Assembly: GCF_032854445.1 (NCBI RefSeq)
Contig: NC_088305.1
Coordinates: forward strand, 251,001 to 315,000
Length of the DNA stretch: 64,000 bases
DNA from: Liolophura sinensis
Taxonomy: Eukaryota; Mollusca; Polyplacophora; Chitonida; Chitonidae
Direction of reading: 5' to 3'
In this document: positions 32,076 through 42,840 of the stretch, piece after piece
Position numbering within the stretch: position 1 is the stretch's first letter
How the letters are laid out: each line of letters starts with the position of its first letter
Translations under genes and position numbers: made by a program
Notes under the pieces: generated by a model
Told to the model about the DNA's origin: nothing
The model's input: the letters and a program-made list of their open reading frames with translations, nothing else
Databases searched by the model: none

Positions 32076-33932
32076 TCACGGCTGCACGGGTCGGGGCAGC
32101 TTACTGACACTCCGTGATGGCTTCGACTTGGTTTTGGGTTGTTTCGGTAGATGAACTCTCCTCCCTTTCCTTTCCAAATGAAGAAGCCGTGTATACTTGG
32201 CAAAGGTATATTTCTCCCCACCAGCCCACTCTGTGTCTGCGTCGTGCCCATCAGCCTCTGCCAATCCATCGGATCTCTCTGATTCAGACCACAGAGGACT
32301 CGCCACTTCTTGTTTCTTCTCACGGACAGTCCCCATCTTCACCGGCCTCTTTTTAGACGCCGTTGCAATGACGTCATACGTATTGTCACGTTCTTTAAAA
32401 GCGGCACGTGATGTGACTCGTTTTGATCGTTCACCAGGTGGCGCCTTCATTTTATCACTTCCTACCTGCTTACGCATGACCGTTCGCATTGTTTCACAGT
32501 TTGTCTTGATCAAAGCCAGTTCTTTTTCGCATTGTCTCTTCTCGGCTCTCATGGAGTTAAGAGTTTCTTTTAGGCTAGACACCATTTCCTTAACATGGTC
32601 AGTAAATCGGATGAAATTTGGCCTAACCTCGACTTCTACCAGGAAGTCGTCATGTATTATTTCGAACTGATACCTTAGCACTCTCAATGCGTTGTAAGTT
32701 TCGGAGACGCGACGGTCATGGGCTGTTAACTGACTTTTAAGCTCAAAATATTTCGAAGTTCCTTTGATGGCATATTCGAATTTTTGAATAAGTGCGCGCC
32801 TTTCGTTTAACGCTTGATTGTACTTCCGTTCCGCTTCTATCTTTAACTCCTCCAAGTGTTCACAATCTTGGGCAAGCTCTTCCGCGCGCTTCTCGCGAGA
32901 TGTCGTTGTCGCCAAGACAACCTGAAATTCCTCGAAATTCTTCTGGCCTTTGTGAATGCATGCTTCGAGCTGCCGAATTTTGTGCCGGATGGAATGGGAT
33001 TTGTACTCGAAATCGACGCTGTCCCTATTTCTTACTGGGAAGTGGTTTAAGCATTTATTTGCCTGTGTCCACCAAATTTTGGCCAACTCCAACGATTTAT
33101 AGCTTTTCATGAAAACGTCTGGAAGAAGTCTGAAGATGAAAACAAACTGTTCGTGGCAAGGGTAGTGCAGAACATCATGTTCGCTGTCCACCTCGAAGTC
33201 ATTAGGGTCAAGTTGCTCTTTAGACAATAAATTTTCCCACCTTTTATTGGTGGCATGTAGTTCTTTCACAGCCCATGACCACTTTTCTCTGCAATCCGGT
33301 TCGTTGAAGGGCTTTAAAGTGCTACAGTCTGACGATTTGTTCCGAGGCTTTTGCTCATGACATTTGGGCAAAGTTTGTCTCCTTGGCCTTGAAGAAAGAT
33401 CATCCGAGTAATTTCCACTGTCTGCGTCATCACTCACGCCGATATCGCGAAATCTCACACTGTTGGAAACTCTGGCGCCTGCGTCCAGCGTGTCGTATGA
33501 GCCGGAAATGGTATCCTTAGTCGGGTCGTAGAAATATTCGTACAGACATTTGTAAATTCTATCATCAAAATACTCTTTGTAATCGGACAAATGCGAAACC
33601 TCTCTGATGAAATTGTGGAAATATTTAACGACGTGCGTCGCCTCCTCTTTCTGAATCCCTCGCCGTTTCTTCCCCTGGAATGTGGACACGGTGTCTTGCA
33701 GTTTCCGGATGGAGTCGATGTGTTCGTATGTGGCGTCTTTTTCAGTGTGAGCTCTCGTAGACCCCTTCGGTTGCTGAATGCCCTTGACGAGGACTCGTAG
33801 CATTTGGTAAAGAGTGTCCTTTGAAAATTTCCTTTCGGCTGCCTCCGTGAGTTTATGGAAAGCTGAGAGTTGTTTATGGAAATTATCGTGCTGGCGTAGC
33901 CGTGATGCCCCGTCCATGGATCTAGGCTGTGT
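32076..33932 (-). CDS. Unrecognised coiled-coil protein, main exon (~618 residues)
   Basis: I do not recognise this family. The minus strand is open for 618 codons from acceptor tttgtttcag (exon begins at 33932) to the stop at 32076. Reading from the internal ATG at 33917 gives 613 residues. The N-terminal ~135 residues are helical (NFHKQLSAFHKLTEAAERKF ... YDPTKDT). Residues ~140-210 are acidic/serine-rich and likely disordered. Residues ~230-310 look globular (WSWAVKELHATNKRWENLL, LPDVFMKSYKSLELAKIWW). Residues ~325-490 are a long charged coiled coil (ACIHKGQKNFEEFQ ... MRAEKRQCEKEL). The last ~120 are basic and low complexity. There is no signal peptide or membrane segment, so it is probably cytoplasmic and possibly cytoskeletal or scaffold-like. 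Length, composition and absence of repeats make it a real gene; it probably starts in an upstream exon at 40753-40815. Confidence 0.8.
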   Translation of the reverse strand, partial: TQPRSMDGASRLRQHDNFHKQLSAFHKLTEAAERKFSKDTLYQMLRVLVKGIQQPKGSTRAHTEKDATYEHIDSIRKLQDTVSTFQGKKRRGIQKEEATHVVKYFHNFIREVSHLSDYKEYFDDRIYKCLYEYFYDPTKDTISGSYDTLDAGARVSNSVRFRDIGVSDDADSGNYSDDLSSRPRRQTLPKCHEQKPRNKSSDCSTLKPFNEPDCREKWSWAVKELHATNKRWENLLSKEQLDPNDFEVDSEHDVLHYPCHEQFVFIFRLLPDVFMKSYKSLELAKIWWTQANKCLNHFPVRNRDSVDFEYKSHSIRHKIRQLEACIHKGQKNFEEFQVVLATTTSREKRAEELAQDCEHLEELKIEAERKYNQALNERRALIQKFEYAIKGTSKYFELKSQLTAHDRRVSETYNALRVLRYQFEIIHDDFLVEVEVRPNFIRFTDHVKEMVSSLKETLNSMRAEKRQCEKELALIKTNCETMRTVMRKQVGSDKMKAPPGERSKRVTSRAAFKERDNTYDVIATASKKRPVKMGTVREKKQEVASPLWSESERSDGLAEADGHDADTEWAGGEKYTFAKYTRLLHLERKGRRVHLPKQPKTKSKPSRSVSKLPRPVQP

Positions 33933-35590
33933 CTGAAACAAAGTTCAAATTAAATGATTTTTTGAAATGTGACCAGTGCAATAATAGTAGCCATTTTACC
34001 TTACAACAACACTGGATGTCAGTGCTCTCCCCATAATGCTGATCGCCGTCGTATAGGTGAAATATTCTCGAGTATGGTGCATCAATGAAGTAAAGGAATA
34101 AATAAATATCGATGGCAGAAGTACACATCAAAACATAGTTTTAGACAGTGGCTTGATCTGCATGTGATAAGCCCAAATTCCGCAGAAATCTCGCAAGGGC
34201 CATTGGAGGTTGCGAGTTTGTGATAACAGATTGCGAGAAGGTCGGTCACTTCTACACCGTCCTTCACTACGTTTGAACTAGTATCTAAACAAAAGCTATC
34301 CCCCTTCCTTCCGTGTGTGTCCACACAGTATGTAATAAATTGTGGGCGGTATGTAATAAATTGTTGGGATGTGTTGGTTTGTAAGCTTCAAAATAAATTG
34401 AAAGTCATCCTAGTGACATGGCTTTCAGCAATCTGCAACTTCTAGTTCAAAAAATTCTGTGGTTCTACCGAGATTTCTGCACAAATCGATTAGGGCTTAC
34501 TAGCTTTTTTCGACCGTCAATCACAGCCACTATGATGTAGAACTGCTTTTCTCTATTTATACAGAGGATCATGCTATATGTCTTTAGTTGAAATTTTGTG
34601 ATAAGAATCCCGTTCAAGGTTGACAATTAGACTGTATGAATGACAACTGGAATGACGCAGCTGGATAATCTGGTCTCACAAAGCAAGCATTTGGTTGACC
34701 AATAAAGCAGATGGTCTGTACCATCAGCATAAAACCACCACTTAGCATTCAGCTTACAGCTGATTGTACCAAGGTCGTGTATGGTCGGAATTTTGCCAGG
34801 CCAAAATAGTGTAGCTTGATAATGTCGATCGTGTGACTGATGGACATGAATACAACCACTATGGTGGCCTTAAGCTACAGGAAAATGAACTCAATGATAC
34901 TAAAAAAAAAATTATAGCAGATATAGCAGAGACTATGACGTTCAGGAAGCAACGTCCCAGAACTATAATTCATGAGTATAGACAATGTACAGAAGCCTAG
35001 AGGGTAGACTAATCGTATCGATTAAGATCGCACATATTAATCGCCCCTACATTGGTAATCATCTTACGTCTACGAGATACTATTTCTGCAACAGCCACCT
35101 GCTCTCACTGGCTCATTTGGGTAAAGCGTTGTCTCATCAATAGGGTTGCAGACTCGAATTCAGCTCTCCCTGGTTTATACAAGGTCCCCCCCCCCCCCCC
35201 AGTTTTTCCCATGCACGCCCTACTTGAAGAAAAAATTAGTTTAAATAAAATAAGTAAATTCTACGACGATATATACTACATCACTCTAAGGTCACCTAAG
35301 CCTGTTATTTATGTCCCACGGGATTATTTTCCGGTTGTGCGGTATCAAAGAGTCAACAATAGATTAAAGAAACAAGGCAAGGAAAGGATTTACCTCGCGA
35401 ACACGTATCAATCAAAAGCAACATTTTATTTGCCGCTCTGTTAAAAATGAGGTTTATATACAAGTATTGAATGAAGTCATAACCGTTTATTATTCTTTCT
35501 CTGTTTTATTAAGACAGGATAACATGCATTCTCCATAGCCCTATACGCAGATAGCCACGACTCGGTGACTTATTATACTTTTAGCCAGTG
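33933..35590. other. Intron of the coiled-coil gene, first part
   Basis: It contains a SINE 3' fragment at 34025-34112 and a C-run of ~14 near 35187. A 130-codon plus-strand ORF at 35052-35444 runs through the C-run and is not convincing. Confidence 0.4.
34025..34112 (+). mobile_element. SINE 3' fragment
   Basis: ccccataatgctgatcgcc, 'cgtcgtataggtgaaatatt', ctcgagtatggtgc and an aataaataaa tail. Only the last ~85 bp of the element remain. Confidence 0.7.
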
Positions 35591-35595
35591 AGATA

Positions 35596-35867
35596 TCTGT
35601 TTATTCATTTATTTGACTGGGATTTTTACGGCGTTCTCAAGAATATTTCACTTATACGACGGCACCCAACATTATGGTGGGAGGAAACCGAGCTGAGCCC
35701 AAGCGAGACTCACGTCCATGCATCCGCAGGTTGCTGGAAGACCCTCCCACGTATGACCGGATAGGAAGCCAACTTGAGCTGAACTCACAACGACCGTATT
35801 GGTGAGAGCCTCCTGGCTCATTACGCCGCACTGGCACGCTAACCACCTCATCTACTGAAGCCCTCTT
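35596..35867 (-). mobile_element. tRNA-like SINE, near full length, reverse
   Basis: On the plus strand it reads from a tttattcatttatttgac tail through tctcaagaatatttcactta and 'cattatggtgggaggaaac' to the head ggcacgctaaccacctcatc. It is inserted in the coiled-coil gene's intron, in that gene's orientation. Confidence 0.85.
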
Positions 35868-37138
35868 ATGTTTTCCATAAAATATAATTCAATAATTTGG
35901 ACACTAAACACGCATCTCGCACGAAGATATTCCCAGAAGGAAAACGTCATTGTTACAAACACTTAAATATATATGTGAAAGCGAAATTCTGGTGAAGTCC
36001 AGAAATCTCCAGCAAACTCCATGCAAGACTGCACGACAGATTACAGCCCACTGTAGCACAGCGATTTAACTGCAATTCAAACTTCAGAAAAACGAATATT
36101 ACTTTAAAATGGCTTTTATTTATAAATTTGTTGATACCAGAAGTTGATATAGTCTGTATGGCCATCAAAGATAATCCAAACCAAGCACCATCACGCAGTC
36201 GTAACTGGGTGGTGCTTCTGTGCGGCTCCGCTTGTCATGAACACCTGGCCGTATTTGCTCAAGGTAAACGTTCGATACAGACACGAGAATGACTGATCAA
36301 ACTATTCGTAACATTATTGACGTAAATCACAGATCAACATACTTCTTACAGCGCATGAGCCTCTCTCAGGCTTCGAGTTACATCTCTGCCACCGCGTAGC
36401 AGACCAGTGTGACCTTTGTATGGGGGAGGAGGTTGGATGCAAGGGTGCGCTTTTTTACGTCTTAAATAGCTTCACCTTACTGAATGTTCTAGAGCGGTGC
36501 TAGAATCAACATTCTTCAACAAAACAGGCTTATTGTGTCCGTTGGAGTCATGTTGTTTACCCATGTACCTTGGTTTTAGAGGGATTGCATGACCTACTTC
36601 TGGCAGCCATATTGGAGTACTGTGGCTATAACAGCCCATGTATACAGGGCTCCAATATGGCTCTGGCTATTGTTCTATGAGGGCGATCATGTCAGGTGAG
36701 ACCCCCCTATCGTGACATCGTGACGCGCCAATGACCTTGGTGATATTCACGGTTTCCGTACACAATTTCATCCTCCTTACCCCGTTGTCCGGCTACTTTC
36801 TACGGTGGCTTTACATCGCTGGGGCTCTTAGCAGGTTTTGTGCAGAAATCATGAACAATGCCAAGGTCACGGGGTCACGGGGTCACGGTGATGACATGTT
36901 ATGTTCTATCTGCACTGTGGGAAATATTGGTTTAGATACAGACTATACGGACGTAACTATGAAGAACGTGCTATAACACACATCGTAAATAATGGCTCAC
37001 TGATGTAAAGACATGTCAAAAACGAGATTTAATTAAAAAGTGTCCGATGTCTACAGATAAACGTGTCCCTTGTCATTAGGACTGTCGGTACGAGAGACCT
37101 TTCCTGAGATTCGGTATAGTTTCTGTGCTCATGTACTT
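35868..37138. other. Intronic interval without recognised features
   Basis: Mixed unique sequence. A short local duplication (ggtcacggggtcacgg) lies near 36865. No exon on either strand is convincing. Confidence 0.35.
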
Positions 37139-37139
37139 C

Positions 37140-37242
37140 GGACGTATGTATGTATGGACGTATGTACGGACGTATGTACGTACGTGTAAGTACGTATGCA
37201 TGGATGTATGTATGTATGCATGTATGTATGTATGTATGTAAG
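37140..37242. repeat. (GTAT)n / (GTAC)n microsatellite
   Basis: A run of imperfect tetranucleotides, gtatgtatg mixed with gtacgtacg, about 100 bp long. Confidence 0.9.
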
Positions 37243-38423
37243 CTATTTTGCATTCCGAGGCTTACGATGATGCTTTGTGAGCAAAATGGTAGCTTATTTC
37301 TCGGAGCATTGTACAAGAGTACAAGGTGAGTTCAGCTTGGATCCGATTCGTGACTGACTTCATGATGGTTTAAACTGCGTACATATCGTATATTTGTATA
37401 TTTAAAATAAAATAATAAAATGAATATTTGTAACAATTAACTACATAACTATTAACCATACTTTTTACCACACTTTTTGCAATACAATATGACAAATAAA
37501 AATATGCATTCGAATCTGAGTATTGGCATCAATATGCAACTTTTGAATATAATCCGTTGAGAAGTGTTCGAATTTCGCTGAAATCCCGGCATATGTACGG
37601 AAGCCTAGGTAAGACACAGTCACATCCACATTGACACTTTACTTCACTAAAGATAGCAGCAACGCAAACTGAATGCCTTTGACGAATGGTTTAAAAGAAT
37701 CGATAAATAAATAAATCGAGCTATTGATCATGCCAGTGTCGTTTGGATGCGAATGTATACATGCCAGTTAAGTGGCCATGTTATTGTGGTGATCACGTCA
37801 GCAACCACTTACCCATATACAATTATAATTGGGAGAGCTTATGTATGCAATTAATCATATACATGTGCGTTCTAACTACGGGAAAATGGCGATCGCGTTC
37901 ATCACACATGCCGGTGGTGCTCGGGCTGGTAACGTAAGGGACAAGAGCGTGTGACATTTCTATAAAGCCCTAACGTAAGAGCGATGGGATTTTAATGAGA
38001 CCTATAAATGTACTTATTTGAGCAATGTTTAAATATAAATGCCGACGGAGCTACTGTCGTTAGATAGCTGTAAGTATTGACCTCAAACATGGTGAACTTT
38101 GCCTGGCACACACAGACCTACGGTATATGTCCTAGGTATAGCGACACACATATCTACACGTGTACGTATCAGAGGAAGCGCAACCACTGAACATGTTTCT
38201 TCCAACCATTGTACTGAGGGCCAGCGTGAGTATGGCGTTAACCAACAATCAATCAAGCGATCAATCAGTCAAACCCATTACGTAACCACGGTTCCTCACT
38301 GGCTCATTCTTCTCGCCACAGCCGGTCGGTGCCTGAATCAGCACTTAAATCACGCTTTCGAACCAGCTCTCGTCGTTGTTTTGGCTTTGGCTGTAAGTCC
38401 CTGGCCTTATTGGACGTTCTGGA
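37243..38423. other. Intronic interval without recognised features
   Basis: AT-rich unique sequence; small ORFs only. Confidence 0.35.
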
Positions 38424-38714
38424 GCCTCCGTGGGTCAGTTGGTTAGCAGCGTAATGACTCTGAAGCCTCTAACCAATGCGGTCGCTGTGAGTTGAAGTCC
38501 AGCTTATACTGGCTTCCTGTCCGGCCGTACGTGGGAAGGTCTGTCGGAAACCTGCGGATAGTCGTGGGTTTCCCCCGGGCTCTGCCCGGTTTCCTCCCAC
38601 CATAATGCTGGCCGCCTTTGTATAACTGAAATATTCTTGAGTATGGCGTAAAACACCAATCAAATAGATAGATAAATAAATAAATGAATCAATAAATAAA
38701 TAAATAAATAAATA
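38424..38714 (+). mobile_element. tRNA-like SINE, full length, best preserved copy
   Basis: A-box 'gtgggtcagttggttagc', body 'ccaatgcggtcgctgtgag', B-box ttgaagtccagc, then ggaaggtctgtcggaaacc, 'gtgggtttcccccgggctct', cctcccaccataatgctggc, 'gtaaaacaccaatcaaatag' and a long (AAAT)n tail. Head, body, 3' domain and simple-repeat tail are the standard parts of a tRNA-derived SINE. Confidence 0.9.
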
Positions 38715-38786
38715 AAATTAATGGACGTTCTAACCTTAATATATCATCTGATCAGTGCAGGATTAAATGGACGTGTCTATACAGTA

Positions 38787-39755
38787 CGCGATATACGGTA
38801 CACCATACAGTACACCATGTACGGTATACCATACAGTACACCACTCAATACACCATACAGTGCACCATACCTGGTACACCATACAGTACATCATATAGGG
38901 TACACCATAGCTGGTACACCCTACGGTACACAATACGGTACACCATACAGTACACAATACAGCACACCATATACAATACGCCATAACTTGCACCATACAG
39001 TACACATATACGGTACACCATACAGTACGCCATATACGGTACGCCATATCTTGCAGAATACAGCACACCATATACAATACGCCGTACCTTGCACCATACA
39101 GTACACCATATACGGTACACCATACAGTACACCACATACGGTAACTATACAGTATATGACATAAGGTACACGATATAAGGTACACCATACAGTACACCAT
39201 ATACGGTACACCATACAGTGCACCATATACGGTAAACCATAGCTGATACATCATACGGTACACCATACAGTACACCATGCAGTACATCATATATGGTACA
39301 CCATAGCTGGTACACAATACGGTACACCATAAAGTACACCATATATGGAACACCATACAATACACTATACTGTACACCGTATACGGTACACCATACAGTA
39401 CATCATATAGGGTACACCATAGCTGGCACACCATACGGTACAAAATACAGTACACCATATAAGGAACACCATACAGTACACCATATACACTACGCCATAC
39501 CTTGCACCATACAGTACACCATACAGTACACCATACAATACACCATATATTGTACACCATACATATCTGGTACACCATACAGTATACCAGACAGTACACC
39601 ATATAACGTACACCATACGCTACAACATACAGTACACCATATACCGTACACAATACGGCACACCATACATTGCGCCATAAAGTGAACTGTGCAGCTCACC
39701 AACAGTACTACATGCATTACACCATACAGTACACTACACAGTACACCATACGATC
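38787..39755 (+). repeat. GTACACCATA-rich short tandem array
   Basis: Nearly 1 kb of 10-21-bp units such as 'ggtacaccatacagtacacc' and atatac. There are frequent GTAC palindromes and no fixed long period. It leaves long open frames on both strands. Confidence 0.92.
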
Positions 39756-40524
39756 ATCTGTTCATAATCTAATAGCCCACAAGCATAACGGATTATATTA
39801 TATATAAATATAGGTAATTTATGATGCATTCAAAACCTATCCGTGTTCATAGAAATAACTCTTTTATCTGTACAAAAGACTAGACATATTTTCTGTGCAA
39901 TGAGAAATAAAATAACCTACGTTTGCTATAACACAGTGAAAATAATAAAAAAACGATCAAATTTGTGAAATTTACCAAATAAGTGGCATGTAAATGGTCG
40001 ATGTTAAAAGATAAGATTTCACACAAATTTGACTGACTGGCACATGTTAGAAGAAAAGGATGTTGAAACCGGGCATGCAGTCCGACAGACAGCCTGAGCA
40101 ACTGGCCGACAGCTGCAGAGAGAGCCACATACGGAAGGTAAAAAATGCGCGTCAAGACAATACTGTTGATGAACGAAGTACAATGTTCTGAATATCAAAG
40201 TTTATACCCTAACTTACACAATGTAGGAGGGGTAGGGGCAATTTTGGGGGGTGAAATGAATCCTATGTCAATTTCATCACTTTTATGCTAATTAAGGAGA
40301 AGGACGTCACAGTGGTACGACACATTTCTAACACTATGAGAATCACTATCATCAATTTTAGTTTTCAACAATTTAAGGTATTTGGAACAATTTGAAAATC
40401 AATTTTCGTAAGTTAAAAAAATCTTTAATCAAGGTGTTATAATCTATATTATGTCATTTCCGAAACATAAAATACTGGTTTAGACGTTACAGGAGGAAGA
40501 TACCCAAACAGAAATGTCAAACTT
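39756..40524. other. Intronic interval without recognised features
   Basis: AT-rich; nothing coding seen. Confidence 0.35.
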
Positions 40525-40529
40525 CAAGC

Positions 40530-40603
40530 AGACAATCGCCACGATATGGCTGAAATATTGCCGATGTGGCGTTAAGCCATAATCATTCATTCATTCAAGT
40601 CGC
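40530..40603 (+). mobile_element. 3' tail of a second SINE-like family
   Basis: 'gatatggctgaaatattgcc', gatgtggcgttaagcc and a (ATTC)n tail. Related to the SINE tail elsewhere in the window (gtgaaatattcttgag...ggcgtaaaac) but with a different core and tail. Resembles widespread molluscan SINE tails, from memory. Confidence 0.5.
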
Positions 40604-40752
40604 CAATCCTGATTCTGGTCAGAAACTGTAGAGCTGTCCTATGTCAGTCATGCACTGATTAATGGCAATTCAGCGAGCACTGAGGCGATGTAAAACGAGT
40701 TTTGTTTTTCAAAAAAAAATTAACTGAGAAAGCATCCAATATATTTTCTTAC

Positions 40753-40815
40753 CCAATGGGCTGTCCACAAATCTTCAAGAGACAGAACCTTCATTCTACT
40801 GCCAACCTTGTCCAT
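40753..40815 (-). CDS. Candidate first coding exon of the coiled-coil gene (21 codons)
   Basis: On the minus strand an ATG with a good context (G at -3 and +4) starts MDKVGSRMKVLSLEDLWTAH plus Trp and stops exactly at donor gtaaga (40752). The phase is 0, the same as the acceptor at 33932, so joining gives one frame and a 639-residue protein. The exon is too short to be found by length alone. The reading looks protein-like, and a TATA box lies 45 bp upstream. The link across a 6.8-kb intron is inference. Confidence 0.5.
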
Positions 40816-40859
40816 ATCGTACAGGTAAACTTCTCCACGGGAGGCTGTATCTATACCAG

Positions 40860-40878
40860 TATATAGTGGACAGTCCAC
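40860..40878 (-). promoter_or_regulatory. TATA box and 13-bp palindrome upstream of the candidate first exon
   Basis: On the minus strand, ctatatac (TATATA at 40860-40865) lies 45 bp before the ATG. Immediately upstream is the perfect palindrome gtggac-t-gtccac (40866-40878). Spacing would place transcription start about 15-20 bp before the ATG, giving a very short leader. Confidence 0.4.
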
Positions 40879-40899
40879 AATCACGGCCAATCAAGGTTT

Positions 40900-42772
40900 A
40901 ATACCTGATAATCAATGTGCTGTTCGATCGGCGTTCGTACATGGGTCCATCTTTGCTTCGCGCCAACGATGATTGGTGGCTGAAAAATTGCTGAAGAATT
41001 TAACTGGTAAATTCTTTGGTCACCTGAAAAGATGTCCCAGCTGCATAATTACATGCGGTTAAAGCGCTGGTGGAGACCTTCCTTCATTTGAACGTTCCGA
41101 CGATCGCATAGGCCATGTCGTCTCATCGATCCAAGCGGTGTTTATGCGCGCGTGGTTACGGGTCTGCCACTCACGACAACATGTCGTCTGTTTTGATTGA
41201 TTTTCGCCTGTGGGGTACCAAACGGTAATCACGCGCAGCAACTTTTAATGCTCATTTCCGAGAAAGAAACTGGAAGGCAGCTGTCCTAAATGTCAAAATT
41301 GGGAACTCTTTCAATATCCATTCGTCCTGATTTCTCAAAAAGTCAGATCTCCGATGAGAAGAAATGGAATTTAAAATCTTAAGAGAGCACGTGCGTGTGT
41401 CATTGCTTCAGACATGGTGGATCGATGACCACTTGACAAACACAGCGGAGAAGAAAAGGGAATCGGAGCGTACTAATAAAGGCTGTCAGTGAGACCCCCA
41501 CGTCGACTTCGCATCAACTTTTCTCTTGTCATGGTCAATGACTCTATGCAGAAAATAGCCATCGCTCTAGTAGGCCTAAATCCACTGTCAGACATGGCGC
41601 TTACAATAGAAATTGGCCTTCCTTTGATAACGGGAAAAGAAAACTTCTCTTTGCGAAGCCGTCGTAATTATCTGGTATTATCATTGTGCACTTTGCACTT
41701 CGCCTTATAAGCAATATAACGGTAAGTCCAGTAAGCACATACAGGTCACACATTCCACTCGCTGAAGAAAAGTTAAAGACCCAATACATTCAGTGTCTTG
41801 CCGGTTCGCAAAGTCATGATCATTTCGCCTCTGACTGGACGAGTCTACAGCGGTTGTATATTCGTAATGAAAGGCAGATATTTTGCCGTGGTTCGCGAGC
41901 TCACCCTGGTAACGAAGGCTTAGATCAACAGCTATCCGTCTGGTAACCTGCTTTCCATGTTCTTCCTCGAGGCAAGTCAATACACATTCCCTCAAATGAG
42001 TTGTCTAAATGACAATTACTTCTGCTTGGACTAACGTTAAGGTGTGTTTCTTTTTTAAATACACGCGTTTGTTTCATAAATACATGGATTTATTTTTCAT
42101 AAATACATAAGGTGTTTTATAAACACTTACACATATTGCAATCATTCAGGTAGTGAAGTGAATAGGTATACTGCTTATACGGAGTGTTTAAAGTTTTCAA
42201 TGTACTCAAAAGTGTTCAGCAGTGTTATTATTAGCTGGACAAATTAGTTTAGACAAACATGTTTAAGTATGCTGCAATTAAACATTAACCACGTTTATTA
42301 TCTGTTGCAAAACAGATGTTTATTAGGCGTTTAAAAGTTAAACATCCTTTGTTTTTTCAGTGTAGGCCTACACATAATTTTGCCATTTCCATGTGAAATC
42401 GTGGTGTGTGTCTAAAATCGCAAAAACACGTGTCTTTGCTATTATTTGCCGGTACCATGCAGCGGACTAAACGTTTCCAAATAATTTATATGTGTGTCAC
42501 ATATCATGTCAGATTTATAACACAGCTCCGCTGTCGGTAAGTGAAAGTGGAAACACTCACATAGTGGACCGACAGGACGTGTATTTTACCACATACGCTG
42601 AAACAAATCACGATCAGAAAGGATCAACGACATTCTGGACATGTTCGCACATAGCAAAACAGTCATAGACTTAGTGTCGTTTAATAGATCAATGCTAATT
42701 TATTAGACGTAATTCTATATATCTATAGGGTAGAGGAAAACAAAATCATCGAATAACAAAGTTTTATTTGTT
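40900..42772. other. Interval upstream of the coiled-coil gene
   Basis: No gene recognised. Short ORFs around 41490-41990 overlap on both strands and lack coding character. Confidence 0.35.
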
Positions 42773-42840
42773 TTATTGACTGGAGTTTTTCATCATACTT
42801 ACGAATATTTAACTTATTCGACGGCGACCATAAATTAAAG
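42773..42840 (-). mobile_element. Diverged SINE 3' remnant
   Basis: ttttattgactggagttttt, cttacgaatatttaac and ttattcgacggcgacc match the reverse complement of the SINE tail. The remainder is lost. Confidence 0.45.

Noticed and set aside
33915-33941. Start of the coiled-coil protein at the TTG at 33941
   Set aside because: The TTG lies inside the splice acceptor (tttgtttcag); a start at ATG 33917 or an upstream exon is far more likely.
35052-35444. 130-codon plus-strand ORF
   Set aside because: It depends on reading through a 14-base C-run in one frame and shows no family.
38763-39653. Minus-strand ORF of 296 codons rich in Tyr, Val and Cys
   Set aside because: Low-complexity translation of the GTACAC array; several other frames are equally open.
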